A DNA stretch of 64,000 bases, taken from the NCBI RefSeq assembly GCF_921293875.1, contig NZ_CAKLDI010000001.1, forward strand, positions 712,475 through 776,474. Reading direction: 5' to 3'. Position numbers and translations under genes: made by a program. The notes beneath the pieces are model-generated. The model ran no database searches. It was given only the letters and a program-made list of their open reading frames with translations, and was not told the DNA's origin. This document shows, piece by piece, positions 51,722 to 60,979 of the stretch; position 1 is the first letter of the stretch, and each line of letters starts with the position of its first letter. The stretch comes from Vibrio stylophorae (GTDB taxonomy: Bacteria > Pseudomonadota > Gammaproteobacteria > Enterobacterales > Vibrionaceae).

Positions 51722-52279
51722 ATGAATTATTATTTAATGTTCGAAAAATTCGAATCGGGTGAAGGTACGTTTACCGTCAAAAGCCCATGGAACAACGTGC
51801 TTCAATATTACCAACCTCAAATTAAGCTTTTAAAGAACAGGCCGACAGTCTATTTAAATACGCAGTATAACGAAAAAGGTATGTCTGATTTTTTAAAAAT
51901 CCCAATGGGAATGTTGGCGAGTAAAAAAGTTCAACAAATTTTTTTCGACAAAGGGTTTAGCGGTGTACAGTTTCTTCCTGTCGACGTAAAAAATGACGTT
52001 ATCGTAACTGATTTTGCTTTTATGAATGTGACTGCTCACTATGATTTGCTCGACCCTGCTGCTTCTGAGGCCGAGGGCTTTAGTAAAACACTTGGTGGAT
52101 ACACTGGCGTTTTGGAGGAAATGCTTGATTTGGCTAAATTTGAATCAACAAATATCGAACATGATTGCTTCACGCTATCGACTTATAAAGATCCTTATTA
52201 TGTGAGTGAAAAAGTTAAGGATGCATTAGAAGATGCTGGAATCACTGGGATTGAATTTATACCGATGGAGTTTTCATGA
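51722..52279 (+). CDS. Imm11-type (DUF1629) immunity protein
   Basis: A 185-residue protein. The middle (GMSDFLKIPMGM, followed by GFSGVQFLPVDV) and the C-terminal segment (VSEKVKDALEDAGITGIEFIP) have the pattern of the Imm11/DUF1629 immunity family, recognised from memory. Such proteins neutralise toxins of contact-dependent or type VI systems, often nucleases. No toxin gene is visible nearby. The gene is AT-richer than guaA and its stop overlaps the start of the next frame (ATGA), so the two are co-translated. Confidence 0.75.
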   Translation: MNYYLMFEKFESGEGTFTVKSPWNNVLQYYQPQIKLLKNRPTVYLNTQYNEKGMSDFLKIPMGMLASKKVQQIFFDKGFSGVQFLPVDVKNDVIVTDFAFMNVTAHYDLLDPAASEAEGFSKTLGGYTGVLEEMLDLAKFESTNIEHDCFTLSTYKDPYYVSEKVKDALEDAGITGIEFIPMEFS

Positions 52280-52632
52280 TAGCGCAAAAATATAAGCAAG
52301 ATGGTCTGTTTCAGGAAACAGACACTAGTTCACAACAGTCTAAAAATGCCGATTTAATTCTAGTGTACTTTCCATCGCCTGGCGTATTTGTTAGGAATAC
52401 TTTAAAGGTACCTTCAAATTTTTGTACGCAGACGGTCTCCTATTATGAAGCAAATGCTGAAGGTTTTGAAAACATGTATGTATTCTTACCAGCAGTGCTT
52501 CAAAGTCAGTATGATGCTGGGCATCATAGCTCCGGTATTGTTTATGAAGACGGCGCTTTAATATTTGCTACTGATTTGGCTGAGGGATTATCTAAGCAAT
52601 CACCAACGACTATAGAACATCGCTTTGGGTAG
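52276..52632 (+). CDS. Unknown protein paired with the Imm11 gene
   Basis: A 118-residue protein of no family I recognise, without signal peptide or clear membrane helix. It overlaps the preceding immunity gene by four bases and shares its low GC. It may be a second immunity protein or a fragment of a larger gene; composition and coupling support that it is expressed. Confidence 0.5.
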   Translation: MIAQKYKQDGLFQETDTSSQQSKNADLILVYFPSPGVFVRNTLKVPSNFCTQTVSYYEANAEGFENMYVFLPAVLQSQYDAGHHSSGIVYEDGALIFATDLAEGLSKQSPTTIEHRFG

Positions 52633-53207
52633 TCGCATAGTGAGCGCCCAGCAACACACTCACTGATTCCCCGTATTGAGTAAGCAACATGCGGTCTCAG
52701 TCAAATTCGAGTGAGTTGGTTTCTGTAGCGACTCTTTGTTGCACTTGTATACTGATCTTCTTCCTTTTTAGTTGGTACTCCTGATTCCAACGATTCCTAC
52801 CATCAATGAAAGTCGCTGAAGTATTCACAAAGCTGATAGCGTTCGTATTCTCCATACTTACGGAATGAAAAACAAAAACGATAATGGGTGTATTCAGCAG
52901 ATCCAACTAATGGCGCCACTAGGCGCCTTTTTTATGGCCGAGTGGGTTCGGTAATCTAGATTCTGTGCCCTTGATCACTTTTCTTATCATCGCCTGCTTT
53001 TCGTGGTGTTTTTGTTTAGATTGTGAGCACTGGTCGGTTGAGCTTATGGTTTGCTTCAATTAGTATGCTTGCGCGAACATATATTCGAATAAATGGATGT
53101 TTTACAGAGATATATACCAATTAATATAGATTATTCAGTTGGTTAACCATTCTGTTTTGAATATGCAACATAACAATGAAGGCTATGGCCAATCACATGG
53201 AGCAACC
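52633..53207. other. Accessory-looking intergenic region behind the immunity pair
   Basis: No supported gene in about 575 bases. The minus strand holds a 69-codon frame (52697-52906) that would continue to 52627 if one TGA is ignored, hinting at a decayed gene, but no family was recognised. A strong terminator (52912-52933) has no gene close upstream. The right part should include the abgT-like gene's promoter. Confidence 0.4.
52912..52933 (+). terminator. Orphan terminator
   Basis: A 6-bp GC stem GGCGCC with GGCGCC, loop ACTA and six T, 280 bases beyond the last plus-strand gene. Confidence 0.75.
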
Positions 53208-54887
53208 ATGAGTACAACAACGTCACCTCGACCGAACGCGCCGCAGGGCGGCATGCATAAATTCCTCAATTTTATTGAACGAGCGGGCAATAAAATTCCT
53301 GATCCAGCACTTCTCTTCTTCTGGGGCTTGATCCTCACTTGGATTTTGTCTGCGATCCTTTCCCGTGTTGATTTTGGTTTGATTCATCCAATCACCAAAG
53401 AAGCGGTGGAAGTCAAAAACCTGATGACTGGCACAGAAATGGCCAACTTCCTCGCCACCATGGTGAAAAACTTCACTGGCTTTGCACCGCTAGGTATCGT
53501 GCTGGTTGCAATGCTGGGTGTGGGCGTGGCGGAAGCTTCAGGCTTTATTAATACTGGCTTGAAAAAAATGCTGAAAGTGACGCCAAAGTCACTGCTTACG
53601 CCAGTGCTAATTTTGGTGGCGATTGTCTCACACACCGCAGCCGATGCTGGCTACGTGTTGGTCATTCCACTTGGCGGTATCATTTTCCATGCCGCAGGTC
53701 GTCATCCATTGGCAGGTATCGCGGCAGCATTTGCTGGTGTATCTGGCGGTTTCTCGGCCAATTTTATTCCTTCAGGGATCGACCCTCTATTGGCCGGCTT
53801 TACAGAAGCGGCTGCGCATGTGCTTGATCCAAGCTATCAAGTGAACCCACTTGCCAACCTGTATTTCACTGGTTTGTCATCGATTTTGATTATCGGTGTG
53901 GGCTGGTTTATTACGGATCGCATCATTGAGCCTCGCTTGGCGCGTACGCCCATTGATGATGATGCTGAAGAAGCGCCAGATATGGGTGCATTTACCGCGC
54001 AAGAAGGCAAAGCCTTTAGCTATGCGGGTTTCTCTATGCTGGCCGGTATCGCATTGCTTGTTGCGGCGGTTTGGCCAATTGATTCACCATTGCGCTCACC
54101 TTTGGTCTGTACCGATGTGGCAACCCAAGCGGTATTGAAGACCAATGCTTGTTTGGATTTGACCGATGAGAGCAGCCTAAGCGCTATTAAAGCGGCAGCA
54201 GAATCTGCGGGCATGACGCTGACTGGTGGTGAGATCACCTCATTTGGCGCGCCAGTAATGATGTCGATTGTACCTCTAATCTTCATCCTCTTTATTATTC
54301 CAGGCGTGATCTACGGTTACGTTGCAGGCACCTTTAAAAACAGCTCTGATGTGATTAAAGCGATGAATGGCACCATGGCCAATATGGCCAGCTTTATGGT
54401 GTTGTCATTCTTTATTGCTCAGTTCTTGGTGGCATTCTCTGCATCAAATATCGGTGCGCTATTGGCACTGTCTGGTGCTGAATTCCTGCAATCATTGAAC
54501 CTACGTGGTGAAGTGACTATCGTCGGTATGGTGCTATTGACTGCAAGTATTAACCTGTTGGTGGGCTCGGCATCTGCAAAATGGGCATTGATTGGTCCAA
54601 TCTTTGTGCCAATGCTAATGGGCGTGGGTATCTCGCCTGAGCTAACACAAGCGGCTTACCGTGTGGGCGATTCGGTATCGAATATTATCTCGCCAATGAT
54701 GGTGTTCTTCCCGCTGGTGGTTGTGTATATGCAGCGCTATGTGAAGAAATCAGGGATTGGCTCATTGGCCTCGATGATGATGCCTTACTCTTTGGCGCTG
54801 TTGGTGTGCTGGACACTCTTCCTATTGGTTTACTGGATGATCGGTATTCCTCTGGGTATTCAAGCACCATACGTCTATAAGATGTAA
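53208..54887 (+). CDS. AbgT-family transporter (first copy)
   Basis: A 559-residue, highly hydrophobic inner-membrane transporter. Family segments include GNKIPDPALLFFWGLIL, SHTAADAGYVLVIPLGG, AAAFAGVSGGFSANFIP, and near the end SASAKWALIGPIFVPMLM and DSVSNIISPMM. E. coli AbgT imports p-aminobenzoyl-glutamate; MtrF and YdaH act as sulfonamide and antimetabolite exporters. Which applies here is unknown. I start at ATG 53208 (GGAG five bases upstream); frames from 53139 or 53163 add residues not seen in the family. A paralogue follows. Confidence 0.88.
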   Translation: MSTTTSPRPNAPQGGMHKFLNFIERAGNKIPDPALLFFWGLILTWILSAILSRVDFGLIHPITKEAVEVKNLMTGTEMANFLATMVKNFTGFAPLGIVLVAMLGVGVAEASGFINTGLKKMLKVTPKSLLTPVLILVAIVSHTAADAGYVLVIPLGGIIFHAAGRHPLAGIAAAFAGVSGGFSANFIPSGIDPLLAGFTEAAAHVLDPSYQVNPLANLYFTGLSSILIIGVGWFITDRIIEPRLARTPIDDDAEEAPDMGAFTAQEGKAFSYAGFSMLAGIALLVAAVWPIDSPLRSPLVCTDVATQAVLKTNACLDLTDESSLSAIKAAAESAGMTLTGGEITSFGAPVMMSIVPLIFILFIIPGVIYGYVAGTFKNSSDVIKAMNGTMANMASFMVLSFFIAQFLVAFSASNIGALLALSGAEFLQSLNLRGEVTIVGMVLLTASINLLVGSASAKWALIGPIFVPMLMGVGISPELTQAAYRVGDSVSNIISPMMVFFPLVVVYMQRYVKKSGIGSLASMMMPYSLALLVCWTLFLLVYWMIGIPLGIQAPYVYKM

Positions 54888-54920
54888 TACTCAGTAGCCA
54901 AAGCGTTTATTAAACGAACA

Positions 54921-54949
54921 AAAAGCCTCGCGTTATGCGAGGCTTTTTT
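54921..54949 (+). terminator. Terminator after the first AbgT-like gene
   Basis: An 11-bp stem (AAAAGCCTCGC with GCGAGGCTTTT), five-base loop, T run. Confidence 0.9.
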
Positions 54950-55213
54950 TATATTCCAGTGAAAAATGCTGCTTAGTATGGAAAAAGTGAATTTATTTTT
55001 GGAAATGTGATTTTATCGATTGCATCGTCAAATCATGCTTAGTTAGTTGGAAATGCTGATTATCGATAGCTTTAAAGATAAAACCGTTGTTTTGGTAATG
55101 GTATTCTGTGTTTTATATGGATAGCGATGCTTATCGTATTGTTTTACAAATAAAATTCTGTCTGTTAGGTTTTCTTTGGATTTAAATTTTGCATATATGG
55201 AAGAGTAAAACAG
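54950..55213. other. AT-rich promoter region of the second AbgT-like gene
   Basis: A 264-base gap with no coding sequence and marked AT content, presumably the second transporter's promoter. No operator was recognised. Confidence 0.4.
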
Positions 55214-56767
55214 ATGTCTGAACCGACGATTGAAGAACACAAATCATCTCGCTTGTTGCGGGTGATTGAACATGTTGGCCAGAAGATCCCTGACCCCGTG
55301 GTGATCTTCATGTTTCTTTTTGTCTTTTGTTTGGCCTTGACTGGGCTGGTCGGTGGTTACACCTTTGAAACCATGGGCAAAGACGGCGGCATGGTGCAGA
55401 TCAGTATTCTCAATATGCTTGATACTGAAAACGTGCGATGGGTGTTTGATAACGCACTGTTGCAAAACTGGCTTGCCTTTGGCGGCGGCGTGTTGGGCGT
55501 GATTTTGATTGTGATGCTGGGGATTGGCATTGCAGAAAACTCAGGTCTGTTGACGGCTGTGATTAAAAAAGTAGGGCTGAAAATTCCAGAAACCTTGCTG
55601 CCATTGCTGGTGGTGTTTTTGGGGATTATGAGCTCCATCGCCTCTGATGCCGGTTACTTGGTGCTGATTCCACTGGCCGGTCTTTTATATGGCGCTTTGG
55701 GTAAAAACCCATTGATTGGTATGGCGGCGGCCTTTGCAGGTGTTTCTGCGGGTTTTAGTGCTAACCTCATTCCGGCAACACCATCGGATATTATTTTGGG
55801 GATGAACGCGCGTATTTTTGCTGAGTCGCAAAATGTGCCCTTTACGGATGCCAGTGGCAACCCGCTGAATCCAGCCACCATGCACTACTACTTTATTGCG
55901 TTCTCCACAGTGGTGCTGACCATTGTCGGCGCTTGGGTGACTCATCGTTTTGTTGCGCCGCGCCTCAATCGTATGTCTTATGCGTTGCCTGAAGATATCA
56001 ACTTTGATGATTTTCAACTGAGCAAAGAAGAGCAAAAAGGTTTGCGCTGGGCGGGTGTAGGCTTTATCGCTGCACTGGCAGGGATCTTCTTGTTGGCGAC
56101 GGGGCCTTTGGCGGCTTACCAAGTGGGTGGTAAAACCATTACCCCATATTTGAATAACATCATTTTGCTGATTGCCGTTGCCTTTGCGATTCCGGGCCTG
56201 TGCTTTGGTGTGGCGACGGGGAAATTCAAGTCGATGCAAGATGTGGTCACCGCCATGGTCAAGCAGATGAACACCATGGGCTATATTTTGGTGCTCACTT
56301 TCTTCTGCTATAACTTCTTGGCATTGCTGACCTATTCGAACTTGGGTGCTTATATCACCTATTTGGGTGCTAGCTTCTTGCTCTCATTGGGTTTGCAAGA
56401 GTTCCCGGTGTTGCTGATTTTGGGCTTTATTTTAACCACAGCGTTTATCAACCTATTTGTCGGTGGTTTAACATCGAAATGGATGCTGCTTGGCCCGATT
56501 TTTGTGCCAATGCTTTATCAGGTAAACCCAGAGATGACGCCTGATATGGTCACCGCTGCGTTCCGCGTTGCAGACTCTTGTACCAATATCATCACCCCAA
56601 TGATGAGCTACGCTGGGGTTATTTTGGCCTTTATGCGTAAGTACAAATCAGACTTAAGCTTTGGCGATATGATTGCCATGATGGTGCCATACTCAGCGGC
56701 GTTCTTGGTGGTTTGGAGTGCGATTTTGGTGGCTTTCTTTAGCCTTGGTATTCCACTGGGCTTCTAA
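55214..56767 (+). CDS. AbgT-family transporter (second copy)
   Basis: A 517-residue paralogue of the preceding gene with the same landmarks: GQKIPDPVVIFMFLFVF, IASDAGYLVLIPLAGL, AAAFAGVSAGFSANLIP, TSKWMLLGPIFVPMLY, DSCTNIITPMMSY. The central region (about 175-270) differs. It has its own AT-rich upstream region and terminators on both sides, so the two copies are transcribed separately and may respond to different cues. Substrate unknown. Confidence 0.88.
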   Translation: MSEPTIEEHKSSRLLRVIEHVGQKIPDPVVIFMFLFVFCLALTGLVGGYTFETMGKDGGMVQISILNMLDTENVRWVFDNALLQNWLAFGGGVLGVILIVMLGIGIAENSGLLTAVIKKVGLKIPETLLPLLVVFLGIMSSIASDAGYLVLIPLAGLLYGALGKNPLIGMAAAFAGVSAGFSANLIPATPSDIILGMNARIFAESQNVPFTDASGNPLNPATMHYYFIAFSTVVLTIVGAWVTHRFVAPRLNRMSYALPEDINFDDFQLSKEEQKGLRWAGVGFIAALAGIFLLATGPLAAYQVGGKTITPYLNNIILLIAVAFAIPGLCFGVATGKFKSMQDVVTAMVKQMNTMGYILVLTFFCYNFLALLTYSNLGAYITYLGASFLLSLGLQEFPVLLILGFILTTAFINLFVGGLTSKWMLLGPIFVPMLYQVNPEMTPDMVTAAFRVADSCTNIITPMMSYAGVILAFMRKYKSDLSFGDMIAMMVPYSAAFLVVWSAILVAFFSLGIPLGF

Positions 56768-56801
56768 GCCTACACTTACGTGCTAACACGACGCTCTGAT
56801 G

Positions 56802-56831
56802 AAAAAGCCCAGCAAATATGCTGGGCTTTTT
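56802..56831. terminator. Bidirectional terminator between AbgT-like gene and fghA
   Basis: A 13-bp stem (AAAAAGCCCAGCA with TGCTGGGCTTTTT) and loop AATA, between convergent genes. Confidence 0.9.
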
Positions 56832-56858
56832 GTATGGCCAAATGATTGGCTGAGCTTC

Positions 56859-57701
56859 TTATTGACAGAGATAGGCGTGATGAAAGTGCAAATGCTCAGC
56901 AATGAAGCTTTGAATAAAGTAATAGCTATGATCAAAATCAGGCTGCATGCGAAAGCGAATGGGGTAGCTCATCTGCTCGGCGATGCTGATCAATTTTTCA
57001 GGCTGCAATTGCTCAGAATAAAAGGGATCGGCGCTGCCTTGGTCAATCAAAATTGGCAGATGTTGATGGCTATTGGCCAGCAGCGCACAGCTGTCATAGG
57101 CCAGCCAATCTTGCTCATTGTCACCAAGATAGTGGCTTAAGGCTTTTTGTCCCCAAGGCACTTGGCTTGGATTCACAATCGGCGCAAAAGCTGAAATCGA
57201 GGTAAAGCGGTCAGGATTTTTTAGGCCAATCATCAATGCGCCGTGACCACCCATGCTATGGCCTGAAATGGCAAATTTGCCATTGAGTGGAAAATGCTGG
57301 CTAAGCAGATTGGGCAGTTCTTCGACAATGTAGTCATACATCCGGTAGTGCGCCGCCCAAGGTGCTTGTGTGGCATTGAGATAAAAGCCTGCACCTTGGC
57401 CTAAGTCATAGGCGTCATCGTCTGCAACATTGGCCCCGCGCGGGCTGGTATCTGGCGCGACAATGGCGATTCCTAATTTGGCTGCAGTTTCAAAGGCACC
57501 CGCTTTTTGCATGAAATTTTCATCAGTGCAGGTTAACCCCGAGAGCCAAAAAAGTAGGGGAACGCTTTGGTTTTGCGCTTGCGGCGGAAGAAAAATGGCA
57601 AAGCGCATATTACAGCCCAGCACTTGGCTGTGGTGCTGAAATTGGTGGTGCCAGCCATCAAACACTTTGTTGTGGCTGAGCGGTTGGAGTTGATCAGGCA
57701 T
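56859..57701 (-). CDS. fghA: S-formylglutathione hydrolase
   Basis: A 280-residue serine esterase that releases formate and glutathione from S-formylglutathione. The nucleophile is in ISGHSMGGHGA; the acid and base are in QGSADPFY and FDHSYYFI. LSGLTCTDENF is the esterase D signature. The start at 57701 (MPDQLQPLS, AAGGAT upstream) is favoured over a start 25 codons earlier. It lies 78 bases downstream of frmA in the same operon. Confidence 0.95.
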   Translation of the reverse strand: MPDQLQPLSHNKVFDGWHHQFQHHSQVLGCNMRFAIFLPPQAQNQSVPLLFWLSGLTCTDENFMQKAGAFETAAKLGIAIVAPDTSPRGANVADDDAYDLGQGAGFYLNATQAPWAAHYRMYDYIVEELPNLLSQHFPLNGKFAISGHSMGGHGALMIGLKNPDRFTSISAFAPIVNPSQVPWGQKALSHYLGDNEQDWLAYDSCALLANSHQHLPILIDQGSADPFYSEQLQPEKLISIAEQMSYPIRFRMQPDFDHSYYFIQSFIAEHLHFHHAYLCQ

Positions 57702-57779
57702 CGGTTGATCCTTATGACAAAGGCGCCAAGCAAACTTGGCGCCATAATGAGGGACAAACATGCCGTGCGCAGTCATCGA

Positions 57780-58991
<1,212 letters not shown>

Positions 58992-59028
58992 CTAAAATTA
59001 AAATCACTTTTACATATAGGTAATAATC

Positions 59029-59913
59029 ATGCAGCACTGGCAGGGGATTGAGGCCTTTATCGCAGTGGCCGAGCTCGGCAGTTTTACCCAAGCGGCCAAG
59101 CGAATGCAGACCTCTGTGGTGCAGGTGAGCCGGCAAATCAGTCAGTTAGAAGCGCGTTTGGCGGTGCAGCTCTTTTATCGCACCACGCGCCAAGTAAGCT
59201 TGACGGCGCTTGGGGAGCAGTTTTATCACCAGTGCGCGCCGCTTTATGATGGACTGCAGCAAGCGGAGCAAAGTTTGCAAGATGCGCAGCAGGTACCGCA
59301 GGGCCTACTGAAAGTGACGGCGCCAGTGACCTATGGTGAGCAAGTCCTTGCGCCCATGCTTTATCAGTTTATTGCCCAATATGAGCAGTTGGAGTTGTCG
59401 TTGCATTTGACCAACGAGCCCTTGGACTTAGCCGCAGAGCAATTGGATTTGGCCATTCGCTTAGGGCGGCTCAGTGACTCACGCTTGGTTGCTAAAAAGC
59501 TCGCCACGCGCCAGTTACATGTGTGCGCGACACCAGACTATTTTGCGCGCTTTGGCGCGGCGGAGAGCTTGAGTGATTTACATCGTCACCAGTGTCTTAA
59601 AGGCAGTCATGGGCATTGGTTTTTCCGCCAGCAAGGGCGCAGCATCACTTGGCCGGTGCAAGGGCGGGTGCAAAGTAATAGTGGTTACGCCCTACTAACC
59701 GCTGCGCGCCAAGGGTTAGGACTGGTACAATTGCCCGATTATTATGTGCAGCAAGATTTAGCCAGTGGCAAATTGGTGGAAGTGCTCACGCAATATCGTG
59801 ATGACCAAGAGGGGATTTGGGCGCTGTATCCGCAAAATCGTTATTTATCGCCCAAGGTTCGTTGCTGTATTGATTATTTAGCCACAGCACTGCAACCTCA
59901 GCCCCATCGCTAA
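59029..59913 (+). CDS. LysR-type regulator next to frmA
   Basis: A 294-residue LysR-family protein: winged helix in residues 1-60 (FTQAAKRMQTSVVQVSRQISQLEARL) and a two-lobed effector domain. Its 115-base divergent spacing from frmA suggests that it controls the formaldehyde detoxification operon. Its effector is unknown; the usual LysR ligand is a small molecule, so a formaldehyde-glutathione adduct is possible but not shown. Confidence 0.88.
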   Translation: MQHWQGIEAFIAVAELGSFTQAAKRMQTSVVQVSRQISQLEARLAVQLFYRTTRQVSLTALGEQFYHQCAPLYDGLQQAEQSLQDAQQVPQGLLKVTAPVTYGEQVLAPMLYQFIAQYEQLELSLHLTNEPLDLAAEQLDLAIRLGRLSDSRLVAKKLATRQLHVCATPDYFARFGAAESLSDLHRHQCLKGSHGHWFFRQQGRSITWPVQGRVQSNSGYALLTAARQGLGLVQLPDYYVQQDLASGKLVEVLTQYRDDQEGIWALYPQNRYLSPKVRCCIDYLATALQPQPHR

Positions 59914-59970
59914 TAACTATTTCAATTGCCAAGTTAGACGTTCAGCAAAAAGCCCTAATAGAGAGTGTGG

Positions 59971-60543
59971 ATGAAGAACCCTCAGCAAGATATCGAATTT
60001 ATGCGCCAAGCCATGGCGTTGGCACAAAAAGCGCAAGACAGCGGTGAGGTCCCCGTGGGCGCTTTGCTGGTGGCCGATGGTCAGGTTATCGCCGAGGGGT
60101 TTAACCAAGTGATTCAAGCACATGACCCCAGCGCCCATGCGGAGATGGTGGCTTTGCGTGCCGGCGGTCAAGCGCTACAAAATTATCGCCTGCTCGATAC
60201 CACGCTGTATGTCACTTTAGAGCCTTGCCCGATGTGTGCCGGTGCTTTGCTTCATGGCCGAGTGAAGCGCATTGTTTTTGGTGCCTTTGACCAAAAAGCA
60301 GGGGCGGCGGGTAGTGTGCTGAATTTGTTTGCAAGCCAAGCGGCGTATCATTATGCAGAAATTGAAGGTGGGGTACTTGAAGATGAGTGCCGTGCTCAGC
60401 TGCAGCAGTTTTTTAAACAGCGCCGCGCCGCCCATAAGGCGAACAAAGATGCCAAGCGGCAAGCGCAGTCTGAATTGGAACTTCGTCAGGGGAATGCAAC
60501 CAATCAGCAGCACGGTGCGAGCCAGAATAAAGAAATAAAATAG
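59971..60543 (+). CDS. tadA: tRNA-specific adenosine deaminase
   Basis: A 190-residue enzyme making inosine at position 34 of tRNA-Arg. The zinc site is HAE (near residue 55) and PCPMCAG (near residue 85). The catalytic core ends near residue 150; the remaining 40 residues form a Lys/Arg/Gln-rich tail longer than in E. coli (167 residues total). I prefer ATG 59971, with GAGAG five bases before, to a GTG two codons earlier. Confidence 0.95.
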   Translation: MKNPQQDIEFMRQAMALAQKAQDSGEVPVGALLVADGQVIAEGFNQVIQAHDPSAHAEMVALRAGGQALQNYRLLDTTLYVTLEPCPMCAGALLHGRVKRIVFGAFDQKAGAAGSVLNLFASQAAYHYAEIEGGVLEDECRAQLQQFFKQRRAAHKANKDAKRQAQSELELRQGNATNQQHGASQNKEIK

Positions 60544-60564
60544 GCTGACCAAATAGTGAAAACG

Positions 60565-60592
60565 AAAAAACGCGGTAAAACCGCGTTTTTTT
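60565..60592. terminator. Bidirectional terminator of tadA and the small basic gene
   Basis: An 8-bp core stem (AACGCGGT with ACCGCGTT) extended by A/T runs, loop AAA. It lies between convergent genes and its right edge touches the stop of the small gene. Confidence 0.85.
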
Positions 60593-60743
60593 ATGCGCCA
60601 CAATCAAGTGCGGCAATGGTGTAGTTACGATGTCGCTGTAGCACTTTGCGCATTTTAATGACTCTTGCGCGCTTACGGCGGGTGGCGTGAACGCCACTCA
60701 TGCTACGGACTCGTTTGAGATGTGCGCGTCTTTTCGCAAACAT
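60591..60743 (-). CDS. Small highly basic 50-residue protein
   Basis: A 50-residue frame, ATG at 60743, TAA at 60591, with AAGGAG seven bases before the start: a good translation signal. The product opens with MFAKRRAHLKRVRSMSGV and holds about 17 Arg or Lys and several His, with very few acidic residues, suggesting binding to RNA, the ribosome or DNA. I do not recognise a family. It is convergent with tadA, shares its terminator, and lies downstream of the mltF terminator, so it should have its own promoter within 60744-60893. Confidence 0.7.
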   Translation of the reverse strand: MFAKRRAHLKRVRSMSGVHATRRKRARVIKMRKVLQRHRNYTIAALDCGA

Positions 60744-60979
60744 ATCAAGTCTCCTTTGAAGGCAGCAAACAAGCGAAATTGTTGCTGGTTTTATCTTAGC
60801 GAAGTTTGCTGGTTTGCCAAGGAAAACCGAGGGGTTTGACTAGCAGATAACGTTGCTTTCATCACACTTTGCAGTCTTTTATTTCTATTTGTAAAAAAGG
60901 CAGCCAATGCTGCCTTTTTATTTCGAGAAAACTGACGAGTGAATAGCGCCCCATGAGGGCGTGATTCGCACAAGTGATT
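60744..60979. other. Promoter region of the small basic gene
   Basis: The 236-base gap between the small gene and mltF has no further coding sequence. The right part contains the mltF terminator (60894-60919); the left part is expected to contain the small gene's promoter. Confidence 0.45.
60894..60919. terminator. mltF terminator
   Basis: An 11-bp stem (AAAAAGGCAGC with GCTGCCTTTTT) and loop CAAT, about 60 bases past the mltF stop; usable in both directions. Confidence 0.88.

Noticed and set aside
52678-52780. Short plus-strand frame with a hydrophobic stretch (about 31 codons)
   Set aside because: No ribosome binding site and overlaps the possible decayed minus-strand frame; not supported.
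55685-56239. 184-codon minus-strand frame inside the second AbgT-like gene
   Set aside because: Antisense to a membrane protein; Arg/His-rich composition is a by-product of codon bias.
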